Positions 34,105 through 43,167 of a DNA stretch of 64,000 nt are shown here, in pieces. The number at the start of each line of letters is the position of its first letter. Position 1 is the stretch's first letter. The stretch covers positions 1 through 64,000 of the forward strand of contig NZ_SPQT01000038.1 in assembly GCF_004571025.1 (NCBI RefSeq). Direction: 5' to 3'. Under the pieces are notes generated by a model. It was not told the origin of the DNA, did no database searches, and was given only the letters and a program-made list of their open reading frames with translations. Source of the DNA: Bradyrhizobium niftali. Lineage in GTDB: Bacteria > Pseudomonadota > Alphaproteobacteria > Rhizobiales > Xanthobacteraceae. The translations under genes and the position numbers were made by a program.

Positions 34105-34986
34105 TTAGGACGACTTTGTCGCAGCCGCCGCGATCCGCGTCGCGAAGTCGCGATAGGAGTGCAAGGGACGGCCCAGGATCCTGGTCAGACGCGCGACGTC
34201 ACCGTCCCCGGGGATCATGCCGTCGCTGACAAAGCGCTCGGCCATCAGGCGCATTTCATAGGCCATCCATTTCGGCATGAAGGTCGCCAGATTCTGCTCG
34301 AAGCCGGTGGGATCGTCGCCGCCATAGGCGACCGGACGGCCCAGCACCTCCGACCAGATTTTGGCCACATCCGAACCGGTCAGCGTATCGGGGCCGACCA
34401 GATTGATCGTTTCGACCGGCAGCTTGCCCTGAGCTTGCTCATGGCGGATCAACTCGATCGCTGCGACCTCCCCAATATCGCGGGCATCGACCATGGCGAC
34501 TCCCTTGCTGCCGATCGGCATCGGGTAGACACCGTGGTTGACGATGACATCCGTGATCGTGAGATCATTGTCGATGAAGTAGGACGGACGCAGGATCGTG
34601 GCGCCAAAACCCATCTGCTCGAGCATCCGCTCGGCGCCGAACTTCACCGCGAAGTGCGGCACGTTGACGAAGCGATCGGCGTGGATCACCGAGAGATAGA
34701 CGACCCGATCGACGCCCGCCTCGCGGGCGATGTTCAGCGTGATGATCGCCTGGGTGAATTCGTCGCCCGTCACCGCATTGAGCAGGAACAGCGTGCTGAC
34801 GCCGCTGAACGCGGCGCGCAGCGAAGAGATATCGAGCAGGTCGCCTTTCACGACCTCCACACCAGCCGGGAATTCGGCCTTCGCGGGATCGCGGGACAGC
34901 ACGCGCACACCGGCGCCGCGCTTGACGAGTTGCTGGATCACGTGGCGGCCGACACGGCCGGTGGCGCCGGTAACGAGGATAGTCAT
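34105..34986 (-). CDS. NmrA-like NAD(P)-binding protein (atypical SDR)
   Basis: The product has 293 residues. An N-terminal Rossmann motif ILVTGATGRVGRHV precedes the NmrA-like body (GVSTLFLLNAVTGDEF, RVVYLSVIHADRFVNVPHF, ATILRPSYFIDN). Relatives act as redox sensors or quinone reductases of the QOR2 type. An AGGAG site 8 bp upstream supports the ATG at 34986 rather than the GTG three codons earlier. It is divergent from a LysR gene, the classic arrangement in which the LysR protein controls the oxidoreductase. The substrate is unknown. Confidence 0.85.
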   Translation of the reverse strand: MTILVTGATGRVGRHVIQQLVKRGAGVRVLSRDPAKAEFPAGVEVVKGDLLDISSLRAAFSGVSTLFLLNAVTGDEFTQAIITLNIAREAGVDRVVYLSVIHADRFVNVPHFAVKFGAERMLEQMGFGATILRPSYFIDNDLTITDVIVNHGVYPMPIGSKGVAMVDARDIGEVAAIELIRHEQAQGKLPVETINLVGPDTLTGSDVAKIWSEVLGRPVAYGGDDPTGFEQNLATFMPKWMAYEMRLMAERFVSDGMIPGDGDVARLTRILGRPLHSYRDFATRIAAAATKSS

Positions 34987-35062
34987 GGGGATCACTCCTG
35001 TTGGGGTTGAGAAGACACCCGCAAATTAGTGATCCACATTCGAGCCGATAGACGCTATATTT

Positions 35063-35075
35063 AGACACGTTGTCT
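35063..35075. promoter_or_regulatory. LysR-type box candidate AGACA-CGT-TGTCT
   Basis: AGACA-N3-TGTCT is a perfect 5-bp inverted repeat containing the T-N11-A type spacing expected of LysR-family sites. It lies between the divergent NmrA-like and LysR genes, only 6 bp from the LysR start, so binding there could block LysR translation or transcription. No strong ribosome site is seen in the same place. Confidence 0.4.
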
Positions 35076-35080
35076 CGCTG

Positions 35081-35980
35081 ATGGAACGCATGGACCTGCT
35101 TGCCCTCGCCGACTTCAACCTGGTCGCCCGGCACGGAGGGTTTGGCCGGGCCGCCCGCGCGACCGGCCGCCCGAAAGCGACGTTGTCCCGCCGGGTCTCG
35201 GAGCTGGAGAGCAGCCTCGATCTGCGTCTGTTCGAGCGCGGAGCACGCGCCCTGAAGCTCACCGAGGAAGGGCGTGCGCTCTACGAGCGAACCGGGATGT
35301 TGCTGGCCGAACTCGACGAGACCGCCGCCGCAATCGCTTCCGGCGGAGACAAGCCGCGCGGCAGGCTGCGGATCAGCGCGCCGCTCCTTTTCTCGCAGAC
35401 CGCGATGGGAAAACTCGCCGCATTGTTCGCGCTGAAACATCCGCAGGTCCGACTCGAGGTCACGACGGACGATCGCGCCGTCGACATGATCGAGGAGGGC
35501 TATGACCTGGTGATCCGCGTCAATCCTGATCCGGACGAAAGTCTTGTCGGGCGAATCTTTCTGCGGGATCGGCTGGTGGTCGTGGCGAGCCCCAACCTGA
35601 GTCGTCCCTCGGGCGATCTCGCGGTACCGGTCGTGGTGCGCGGCGTGAGCGACCTGACCCCCATTTGGGATGTGATGGCGCCGGGCGGAAGTTCGCGTAT
35701 CGCGATTGATCCGGTGCTTCGCCTGTCGTCGCTCATAATGGTTCGCGATGCGGTCCGAGCGGGTGTCGGCGCCGCGCGGCTTCCCGTGTCGCTTGTGAGT
35801 CACGACCTGGCGGCCGGCAAGCTTGTACACTGGGGTGATGTCGATGGACCCGAGATCACTCTCTGGGCGCTCTATCCATCGCGACGACTGCTAAGCGCGC
35901 GCGTATCGGCGTTCCTCGACTGTCTCAAGGAAGCGTTCCCTTCGGGCGCACCCGAGGAGCTCGCAGCCTTCCTCGACTGA
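35081..35980 (+). CDS. LysR-family transcriptional regulator
   Basis: The product has 299 residues. The N-terminal winged helix-turn-helix shows FNLVARHGGFGRAARATGRPKATLSRRVSELE. The C-terminal effector domain follows from about residue 90 (GRLRISAPLLFSQTAMGKL). It belongs to the group that controls neighbouring oxidoreductases. The gene is divergent from the NmrA-like gene with a 94-bp spacer. The ATG at 35081 and a second ATG three codons later are both possible. The effector ligand is unknown. Confidence 0.9.
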   Translation: MERMDLLALADFNLVARHGGFGRAARATGRPKATLSRRVSELESSLDLRLFERGARALKLTEEGRALYERTGMLLAELDETAAAIASGGDKPRGRLRISAPLLFSQTAMGKLAALFALKHPQVRLEVTTDDRAVDMIEEGYDLVIRVNPDPDESLVGRIFLRDRLVVVASPNLSRPSGDLAVPVVVRGVSDLTPIWDVMAPGGSSRIAIDPVLRLSSLIMVRDAVRAGVGAARLPVSLVSHDLAAGKLVHWGDVDGPEITLWALYPSRRLLSARVSAFLDCLKEAFPSGAPEELAAFLD

Positions 35981-36033
35981 GCAAAAAAGCGTCGTTTACG
36001 CTGGCGGCCGTTGTTGTGCGGAAAGACCGCTTC

Positions 36034-36294
36034 CTATTGCAGCACTTTCGGCATCACGATGACGACGTCGACCTGCTTGTCCAGCACCTGCGATGCGACC
36101 GCGGCGATGTAGGGCGAGTAGCTGTCTTCGATGTCGGATGCGACCTCCGCGTTCCCGGCGAAGGCGTAGAGCATCGTCCCCTCGATATTGTCGAAGCGGA
36201 TGCCCGCGAAGACGCGATCGAACGTCTCGGCGCCGACGATGCCTGCCATGAGCGCCTGGATAGCCTGGTCCTGGACGAGTGTGAGCTTCATCAT
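36034..36294 (-). CDS. hypothetical protein, 86 residues
   Basis: I do not recognise this small protein. It begins MMKLTLVQDQAIQALMAGIVGAETFDRVF and ends with DVVIVMPKVLQ. The mix of amphipathic helices and short strands is compatible with a compact soluble domain. No Cys, signal peptide or membrane segment is visible. No strong ribosome site was found for either ATG (36294 or 36291), and a longer frame to 36360 exists. It is followed on the same strand by nothing closer than the LysR 3' end. Real but unassigned, in my view. Confidence 0.5.
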   Translation of the reverse strand: MMKLTLVQDQAIQALMAGIVGAETFDRVFAGIRFDNIEGTMLYAFAGNAEVASDIEDSYSPYIAAVASQVLDKQVDVVIVMPKVLQ

Positions 36295-36397
36295 GCCGAT
36301 GAGATATGGACCATCTTCCCGGATACAAGATGCGCAGCAACGATGCCGGTCTGTTCTCATTGCCCGGTCGGCCTCACGGCGCTGTCGTGCCGCCGTT

Positions 36398-36676
36398 TCA
36401 GCCCGCGGGCCTGGCAGCGGTCTGGGGCAGCGGTGGCTTGCGCTCGGGAAGCTTCTTTTTCGGGGGCGCGGGCAGCAAGCCTTCCCTGATCGCCTGCTTG
36501 CGAGCGAGCTTGCGGGCGCGGCGAATGGCCTCGGCTTTTTCGCGCGTCTTTCGCTCCGACGGCTTCTCGTAGGAACGCCGCTGCTTCATTTCCCGAAACA
36601 CGCCCTCGCGCTGCATCTTCTTCTTCAGGACACGAAGCGCCTGGTCGACATTGTTGTCGCGAACGAGTACCTGCAA
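36398..36676 (-). CDS. rpsU: 30S ribosomal protein S21, TTG start
   Basis: The conserved body reads VLVRDNNVDQALRVLKKKMQ followed by REGVFREMKQRRSYEKPSERK, which is S21 of the small ribosomal subunit. The product has 92 residues; E. coli S21 has about 71. The extra tail (about 66-92) is Lys/Pro/Ala-rich, as in many alphaproteobacteria. No ATG is available at the conserved N-terminus. A TTG at 36674-36676 lies 6 bp after AAGGAG and gives the expected start. Upstream in-frame residues are not S21-like. The non-AUG start may keep its translation low. Confidence 0.92.
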   Translation of the reverse strand: MQVLVRDNNVDQALRVLKKKMQREGVFREMKQRRSYEKPSERKTREKAEAIRRARKLARKQAIREGLLPAPPKKKLPERKPPLPQTAARPAG

Positions 36677-36952
36677 TTGTGTCTCCTTGTCGGGCTGCGA
36701 AATGCGGCAGTCCTGCACGCAGCCTATTGCGCAGGAGCTTCGTTGCGATCGTGAGGATGACGGTGACGGCGATCTTCGCGCCGGCTTCGAACACGCGAGC
36801 TGCTTGTCGCCGCGATACAGTTCGGGGGCGACGTGAACACTCCCGGGCCGCCATGTCAATCGATAAGGCTTCCCTGCGCGTCAATTCGCCATCTGAAGCC
36901 GTTCCGGGCTGGCAACGGCGGGGGCTGATACGGGGCGGGGGGCCGGTATGCC

Positions 36953-39616
36953 CTAAGCCGCCGCCGCCTGCGCCGACAGCAATTGCTTCAGCTTTGCGGC
37001 CGGGACGGCCGGGCTGAACAGCCAGCCCTGCATCTGGCTGCATCCGAGCTGCCGCAGCACCTCGCGCTGCGCCTCGGTCTCGACGCCTTCGGCCGTCGTC
37101 GCCATCCGGCGCGCGGCGGCCATGTGCACCACGGCCTGCACGATCGGAGAAGAGTCCTCGGGCTCGCCGATGTCGCTGATGAAGCTGCGGTCGATCTTGA
37201 TCTTGTCGAAGGGGAAGCGGTGCAGATAGCTCAGCGACGAATAGCCGGTGCCGAAATCGTCGAGCGCGATGCGCACGCCGAGCTCGCGCAGCTGCTGGAG
37301 AATCGTCAGCGCCTCCTCGTCGTCGCGAATGAGCACGGTTTCGGTGACCTCGAGCTCGAGCCGCCCGGGCGCCAGGCCTGACTCGGCAAGCGCGGCGGCG
37401 ACCTTGAGCGCCAGCGTCTTGGAACGGAACTGCACCGGCGAGACGTTGACGGCGATGTGGATATCGCCGGGCCAGGAGGCCGCCTCGGTGCAGGCCTGCT
37501 TGAGCACCCATTCGCCGATCTCGCCGATCAATCCGGTGTCTTCCGCGACCGGGATGAAGTCGGCGGGCGAGACCATGCCGCGCTCCGGATGGTGCCAGCG
37601 CAGCAGCGCCTCGCAGCCGGTGACGACGTTGGCCGCAAGATCGACCAGCGGCTGATAGTGCACCTCGAACTCGCCGCGCGTCAGCGCCTGCCGCAGATCG
37701 AGCTCCAGCTGCCGGCGCAGCCGCGCCTTGGCGTCGTATTCGGGCGTGAAGACGCGGAAGGTGCGGCGTCCCTCGGATTTGGCGGCATACATCGCCAGAT
37801 CGGCGCGCTTGAGCAGATCGTCGAGATTGTCGCCGTGGTCGGGCGCGATCGCGATGCCGATGCTGGCATCGGTCGGAACCTCCTGGCCCTTGCAGTTCAC
37901 GGGCGCACGCAATGCGTTGAGGATCGTTTCCGCCAGCGCCGTCAGCTCGGCCTGGTCGCTGGTCCCGGCCTTGACGATGGCGAATTCGTCGCCGCCCAGC
38001 CGCGCGACGAGGTCGTTCCCGCTGACGCAGGCGCGCAGGCGGTTCGCGACCTGGCGCAGCAGTTCGTCGCCGACCTCGTGTCCGAGCGAATCGTTGACGC
38101 CCTTGAACTCGTCGACGTCGATATAGAGGATCGCGAACGGTTTGCCCTGGCTGAGCTCCGCCACGCGGCGTTCCAGATGGCCGCGCATCAGGACGCGGTT
38201 GGGCAGGTCGGTCAGCGCGTCGTAATGCGCCATATGCGCGATGCGTTCGTCGGCGCGGATGCGCTCGGTGACGTCGTCATGGGTCGCGAGCCAGCCGCCG
38301 GCGGCACCGGGCTGGTTCTTGACCTCGATCAGGCGGCCGTCCGCGGTCTGGACGATGGCGCTCTGGGTTCGCCCGGCATTGCTTAGAATGTCGTCGCAGT
38401 AGGACGCGACGTCACCATGGAACGATCCGGTGTCATGGCGATGCTGGATCACGTCGCGGAAATAGGCGCCGGGCTTCACCACGTCGGCCGACAGTCCGTA
38501 CATCTCGATGTAGCGCCGGTTGCAGACGATCAGCCGCTCGTCCTGGTCGAACATCAGAAGACCCTGCGTCATCGTGTTCATCGCGGTGTCGAGCTGCTGC
38601 TTCTCCGCGGCGAGCCTGCGCGTCATCTGGCGGAAGATCAGGAACAGCGTGAGCACGAGCAGGCCGATCGACAGCACGGCGATGGTGACAAAGAATTTTG
38701 TCTGCGTGTGCCAGGTCGCCAGCGTCGCATCCAGCGATTTGGTTGCGACCACGACCAGGGGCACGCCCGTCAGGAGGCGCGCAGCGACGATGCGGTCCTT
38801 GCCGTCGATCGGGCTGGCGAGCTGCGTCGTGACGAAGGTGCGCTCGAACACCGCCATCTGCTCGCGCGTGCCGTTGCGAAAATTCTGTCCGATCATCGCG
38901 TCGACGTGCGGAACGCGCGCGAGCAGCTGGCCGTTCTGGTGGTGCATCGCGATCGAGGATTCCTCGCCGAGCCCGGCCGAGGCGAAGAAGGATTCAAGCT
39001 GCTCCGGCGAAATGGCCCGCGACACCAGGCCGAGGAATTCGCCGTGGGGACCGGAGACGCGCCGCGCGAACACGATCGCAGATCCATTGCCGAACCGGCC
39101 GGGCACGACTTCGATCTCTTCCTGCGAGGCCGGATCGTTCTTGAGGCGATTGAAATAGCCGCGGTCGGCGACCGAAATATCGGCGACCGGCCAGCGCCGC
39201 GACGAGTTGATAAGCACGCCCCTGGAATCGAACAAATTGGCGCCGGCGACGTCGGACCAGCCGCTCGCCTTTGCGCGCAGCACCTCGTGCATGGCCAGCG
39301 TACCCATCTCGCTGCGGAAGATATCGGCGGATGCGATGCCATGGCTCTCGAGCTCGGCGATGACGCTCTTCTGGAGCACCGCGAAATCCTCGAACTCGCG
39401 GTCGAAATGCCGGGCGAGCATGCGCACGGAGTTTTCCAGGCTGTCGCGGCCGCTCTCGATCGCATTTTGCCGGAAACGATCGACGGTGAGCGCGGTGCCG
39501 ATGGCCATCGCGACCATCAGCACGAAGCCGCCGGCGATCAGCCACGTCAGCGGCGCTCCCTGCCAACGGCGGAGCAACGCGCGCATGCGCGTGGTCCATC
39601 GGATTGATGTGCCCAT
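36953..39616 (-). CDS. membrane Cache-PAS-GGDEF-EAL protein (cyclic di-GMP turnover)
   Basis: The product has 887 residues. Two membrane helices (about 18-42 and 305-328) flank a periplasmic Cache-like sensor. A PAS domain (about 345-440) precedes GGDEF with intact RLGGDEFAIV near residue 540. The EAL domain has CEALLRWHHPE, ELEVTET, ALDDFGTGYSS and KIKIDRSFI, all the metal and catalytic residues of an active phosphodiesterase. The GGDEF domain lacks an RxxD inhibitory site (SGND at that place). It probably adjusts cyclic di-GMP in answer to a periplasmic signal. It could act on the PilZ-like protein at 1983, but that is speculative. Confidence 0.9.
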   Translation of the reverse strand: MGTSIRWTTRMRALLRRWQGAPLTWLIAGGFVLMVAMAIGTALTVDRFRQNAIESGRDSLENSVRMLARHFDREFEDFAVLQKSVIAELESHGIASADIFRSEMGTLAMHEVLRAKASGWSDVAGANLFDSRGVLINSSRRWPVADISVADRGYFNRLKNDPASQEEIEVVPGRFGNGSAIVFARRVSGPHGEFLGLVSRAISPEQLESFFASAGLGEESSIAMHHQNGQLLARVPHVDAMIGQNFRNGTREQMAVFERTFVTTQLASPIDGKDRIVAARLLTGVPLVVVATKSLDATLATWHTQTKFFVTIAVLSIGLLVLTLFLIFRQMTRRLAAEKQQLDTAMNTMTQGLLMFDQDERLIVCNRRYIEMYGLSADVVKPGAYFRDVIQHRHDTGSFHGDVASYCDDILSNAGRTQSAIVQTADGRLIEVKNQPGAAGGWLATHDDVTERIRADERIAHMAHYDALTDLPNRVLMRGHLERRVAELSQGKPFAILYIDVDEFKGVNDSLGHEVGDELLRQVANRLRACVSGNDLVARLGGDEFAIVKAGTSDQAELTALAETILNALRAPVNCKGQEVPTDASIGIAIAPDHGDNLDDLLKRADLAMYAAKSEGRRTFRVFTPEYDAKARLRRQLELDLRQALTRGEFEVHYQPLVDLAANVVTGCEALLRWHHPERGMVSPADFIPVAEDTGLIGEIGEWVLKQACTEAASWPGDIHIAVNVSPVQFRSKTLALKVAAALAESGLAPGRLELEVTETVLIRDDEEALTILQQLRELGVRIALDDFGTGYSSLSYLHRFPFDKIKIDRSFISDIGEPEDSSPIVQAVVHMAAARRMATTAEGVETEAQREVLRQLGCSQMQGWLFSPAVPAAKLKQLLSAQAAAA

Positions 39617-39773
39617 CCAGCCCTCCCGTGGGATGCAAGATGCAGCAAAACCGACAAGAGCCCGTTACCAGTAAGGGTTAGGGAAACATGAATCGGAACG
39701 GAATCAGGAGGTTGGTTCCCTCGATCGCCGAGCGCTCCGTAGGCTGGGTTTACGCTGACGCGATTCCGGTGGA

Positions 39774-40484
39774 TCACCGGCGGATTTCCCACTTCAAGGC
39801 GTCCGCATTGGCCTTGGCGAACATCGCCGGCACGTCGAACTTTCCGGTCTCGAGATCATAGCGGCAGCGCCAGCCGCCCAGTCCCTTCATGGCGACGTTC
39901 TTGGGATGGTTGTCATATTCGCCCGACAGCGAGATCACGAGGTAGCGATTGTTGGGCCAGTCCATGCCGAGCGAGCGATAGGCCTCTTCCGTACCCTCCA
40001 TGAGATTGGCCGAGATGTGGAAGTCGAGCTTGGCGAACCTCTTCGTCTCCGGCCGGCCGTAGAAATAGGCCCAGGCGAGATTGCTGAGCGGCTTCTTCGT
40101 CGCGCTCGCGAAGGCGCCCTTCTCGACATGGTAGAGATAGAGGTCCTGCTCGCCCGAGCCGGTCTTCTGCATCCGCACCAGCCATTGCGAGTCGCTGGTG
40201 AAGCGGAAGCCGGCCCCGAAGCCCTGCTCGGGCTTCAGCTCCGTCATCTGCTCGCCGCGGCGAACCCAGGCCTGCCATTTGACGTCCCAATCCCCGCCGT
40301 CCTTCATGTACTGCTCGATCTTGGTGGCGCCATCGGGCGAGGTGAAGGCGAGGCCGGCATTGTTGGTGAGGATGTAGTCCGGCGGCGGGCCGGATGCGGC
40401 GAGCGCGGGCGAGGCGACGAGTGTCAGGGCAAGTGCCAGCCATCGGGCCGGGCGGGAAAATGCGTTCACGGAAAAAATCCTCAA
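39774..40484 (-). CDS. secreted protein of unknown function, 236 residues
   Basis: The product has a signal peptide (cleavage near ALAAS, about residue 30). The mature part is rich in Trp/Tyr, with segments DWDVKWQAWVRRGEQ, YLYHVEKGAF and YLVISLSGEYDNHPKN, suggesting a beta-rich periplasmic domain. The C-terminus (WRCRYDLETGKFDVPAMF) resembles short beta-hairpin repeats seen in uncharacterised secreted proteins. No metal motif was identified. It is divergent from the LysM gene at 40636 and has no close co-directional partner. Function not assigned. Confidence 0.7.
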   Translation of the reverse strand: MRIFSVNAFSRPARWLALALTLVASPALAASGPPPDYILTNNAGLAFTSPDGATKIEQYMKDGGDWDVKWQAWVRRGEQMTELKPEQGFGAGFRFTSDSQWLVRMQKTGSGEQDLYLYHVEKGAFASATKKPLSNLAWAYFYGRPETKRFAKLDFHISANLMEGTEEAYRSLGMDWPNNRYLVISLSGEYDNHPKNVAMKGLGGWRCRYDLETGKFDVPAMFAKANADALKWEIRR

Positions 40485-40635
40485 AAAATATGCCGCGATG
40501 CGGCCTCGATCATTTGACGCCGACGGGGCCGCGCCGGTTCATGTGCGCTAATCCCTTCGAACGTCTTGCTGCCGCAGCCAAATCGGCGCAATTTGCCGGC
40601 CTCGGTTGATTTGCGACCCAAGGGTTCATTGTCTG

Positions 40636-41658
40636 ATGATCACCGCTTCCAAGGCCTTCATTGCGTTCTGCCTGCTCGCGGTGGGCGGCACCGTGCTGGT
40701 GATCGGTCCCACCGAGCTGCGCCGCCTGTTGCCGGGCGGGGCGAACACCGAGATCGCCGTCGCGGCCAAGCCTGAGGTCAAGCCTGAGGCCAAGGTCGAA
40801 GCCAAGGCTGCAACCAAGACGGAACCTAAAGCCGACACCAAGGCAGGGACGAAGCCCGAAGAACCGAAGCTCGCCGCCGGCGCGCCGCCCGTGTCCCCTG
40901 CGCCGAAGCCGGCTGGTCCATTGGACGAGACGCAAAAGCAGGTCACGGCGCTGGCCGATCTCGCGCCGGTCAAGCCGCCGGCGGCCGCGACCGACGCCGG
41001 TCCTCGCTTCGACGTCGCCCGCGTCGACGACCATGGCGAGGCGGCGGTGATCGCGGGCCGGGCTACGCCGGGCGCAAAGGTCGAGCTGCTGCGCGACGGC
41101 CAGCCGCTTCATTCGGTCGTGGCCGATGCGTCGGGCCAGTTTGTCATGACGCCGCCGCAGCTCCCGGCCGGCAGCTACGAGCTGACACTGCGCGCCAAGG
41201 CGCCGGATGGCACCGTCACGCAATCCGGCCGCACCATGCCGGTGACGATCGCCGAGGCGGCGCTTCCGCCGGCGCGTGTTGCACCGCCCACGACCAGGCA
41301 GGAAACGAAGCGGGCCGAGACGCCGGACGAGAAATCGGATGTCGTGGCATCCTTGCCGTCGGCATCGGACAGGCCTGCGGCGCGGCCCAGGGTGTTGGGG
41401 GCACCGAAACCAAGGGGCATGGCGCGAGCGACGACGGTCGCGTCGGCTTCGCCGGGCGACGCCCTCAGCGGCACACCGGCAGAGGCGGGCGGCAGCCGGG
41501 TGATCTCCCGCGGCGACAGCCTGTGGGCGCTCAGCCGGCTTGCCTACGGCGACGGCGCCCGCTACGCGGTGATCTTCAAGGCCAACCGCGACAAGATCCA
41601 CAACCCGAACCTGATCTATCCCGGCCAGACCTTTGTGCTGCCGCAAAAGGCGGAGTGA
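40636..41658 (+). CDS. LysM-domain cell-envelope protein with membrane anchor
   Basis: The product has 340 residues. An N-terminal hydrophobic segment (about 5-24) is followed by a Lys/Pro/Ala/Glu-rich linker built from short repeats (KPEAK, EAKAATK; about 40-100). An Ig-like beta module comes next (GRATPGAKVELLRDGQPLHSV; about 130-195). The C-terminal LysM domain shows RVISRGDSLWALSRLAYGDGARY and NPNLIYPGQTFVLP, so it should bind peptidoglycan. The layout suggests a protein anchored in the inner membrane that spans the periplasm to the cell wall. Similar proteins exist in rhizobia without assigned roles. Confidence 0.85.
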   Translation: MITASKAFIAFCLLAVGGTVLVIGPTELRRLLPGGANTEIAVAAKPEVKPEAKVEAKAATKTEPKADTKAGTKPEEPKLAAGAPPVSPAPKPAGPLDETQKQVTALADLAPVKPPAAATDAGPRFDVARVDDHGEAAVIAGRATPGAKVELLRDGQPLHSVVADASGQFVMTPPQLPAGSYELTLRAKAPDGTVTQSGRTMPVTIAEAALPPARVAPPTTRQETKRAETPDEKSDVVASLPSASDRPAARPRVLGAPKPRGMARATTVASASPGDALSGTPAEAGGSRVISRGDSLWALSRLAYGDGARYAVIFKANRDKIHNPNLIYPGQTFVLPQKAE

Positions 41659-41895
41659 GCGCGGCACTTCGCCGACGCGATTGCATCTCCTGCAGCCATG
41701 ATTGCGATCCTCCCTCTCCCCGTCCTTACAAGGGGGTGAGGGGCTGTCTCCGCGACGGCATGGACAGTCAGGATTCTCACCGCCGCGACGCTTTGACCCT
41801 CACACTCGCGGAACCTTTGGTTCCCCCGTGCGTCATGTGATGTGAGGTGGTTCGCTTGGCGCTGGAGGAGGGCCAAGGTGGTCAGGTCGGCGGTC

Positions 41896-43167
41896 ATGTC
41901 GGGATCACGGATGCGCCTCGCGCTGGCGGGCGCCGGCCTTGTCATTCTGGCCGTGCTGCCGCCGAACAAGGCCGAAGCGCAGTTCGGATTGCGCGGCGGG
42001 CCGCTCGGCGTCGCGCGGTTCGCCGTCGGCCACGTCATCGGCATGTCGCGCCTGCGCCATGCCCGCATGGCGGTGCGGGGCGGCCGATACCGCTCCGCCG
42101 CGTTGCGCTCCCAGGATCCCCGTGGTGCCGAGAGCCGGCAACCGCCCAATCCCGCCATTCTGCGTGCGGCGCTCACGGCGCAAGCGGCGCTGTCGGGCTG
42201 GCATGGCGGCCGCCGCCCGCAGGGCTGGTGGCGGCACCCCGACGGCAGCTATGGCTGGGCCGGTCCGGTGTTCTGGCCGTTCGCACATGACGATCTCGCC
42301 AATGCCGTCATCCTCGGACATACGACCAGCATCTCGCTCTATGGCTACGGCGACATCTACGCGGCGATCTTCTCGCCCTATGCGGCCAAGGAGCTTGCCG
42401 CCTACACCGCGCCGCAAGGCAGGCTCGCGCGCAGGATTCCGTCGGCGCAGAACATCTGCGATGTCAGCGATCCCGCCGGCTTCCCTACGGATCGCATCAC
42501 TGCCGCCGTGCAGCCGAACGAGTTGCAGCGCACCGCGCTCGACGAGCTCGTCACCGCCTGGACCGTGGCCCGCGACAGCATTCGCGCGACCTGCCCGGCA
42601 CAGCTGCCGGTGAGCGCCTTGGAGCGCCTCGGCCTGATGCGCGAGCGCCTCGAGGCCATGATCAAGGCAACGGACGCGATCGCACCGCCGCTCGCCAAAT
42701 TTGTCGATCTGCTCGACGCGAACCAGAAGACCCGGCTCGATGCGCTGGCCAATGAGGCTCGCGCTGCGCTTGCGTCAAGCCAGCACAAGGATACGCAGGC
42801 AGCAAGCGCCTGCGCTTCGGACAGCGATCCTCGCTATGATACCCAGCTGCAGCGCCAGTACGAGCAGCTCGTGCAGCAGCAATGGCCGGTCGCCGACATC
42901 GCGTCCACGCTGCGCCTCGACGACATCGGCCGCGCCCGGCTCGACGTGCTCCAGGACACCACGCTGCGCACCATGGAGACGCTGAGCGCCTGCCCGACCA
43001 AGCCCGCCGCGACACCGCAAGGCCGCCTCACGGCCGTGAAGGCGCGACTGGAGACGATGCTGCAAGCGGTGAAGGGCGTTGCCGACGCGCTCGACGATTT
43101 CGAGGCGGACCTGAGCGACGAGCAGAAGGCCGGCTTCGAGGCGATCGGGCCGAAGCGCGGGGCGTGA
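41896..43167 (+). CDS. LTXXQ/Spy-CpxP-like periplasmic protein
   Basis: The product has 423 residues with a signal peptide (cleavage near AEAQ, about residue 29). A Gly/Arg-rich, Trp-containing stretch is followed by two related helical repeats. The first is LQRTALDELVTAWTVARDS...CPAQLPVSALERL and the second is GRARLDVLQDTTLRTMETLSACPTKPAATP...GRLTAVKARL. This pattern belongs to the LTXXQ family, whose named members Spy and CpxP are envelope-stress chaperones. The duplication is unlike Spy itself (about 160 residues). The start at 41896 opens the signal peptide; an ATG at 41842 is less suitable. The stop directly abuts the stop of the next, convergent gene. Confidence 0.75.
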   Translation: MSGSRMRLALAGAGLVILAVLPPNKAEAQFGLRGGPLGVARFAVGHVIGMSRLRHARMAVRGGRYRSAALRSQDPRGAESRQPPNPAILRAALTAQAALSGWHGGRRPQGWWRHPDGSYGWAGPVFWPFAHDDLANAVILGHTTSISLYGYGDIYAAIFSPYAAKELAAYTAPQGRLARRIPSAQNICDVSDPAGFPTDRITAAVQPNELQRTALDELVTAWTVARDSIRATCPAQLPVSALERLGLMRERLEAMIKATDAIAPPLAKFVDLLDANQKTRLDALANEARAALASSQHKDTQAASACASDSDPRYDTQLQRQYEQLVQQQWPVADIASTLRLDDIGRARLDVLQDTTLRTMETLSACPTKPAATPQGRLTAVKARLETMLQAVKGVADALDDFEADLSDEQKAGFEAIGPKRGA

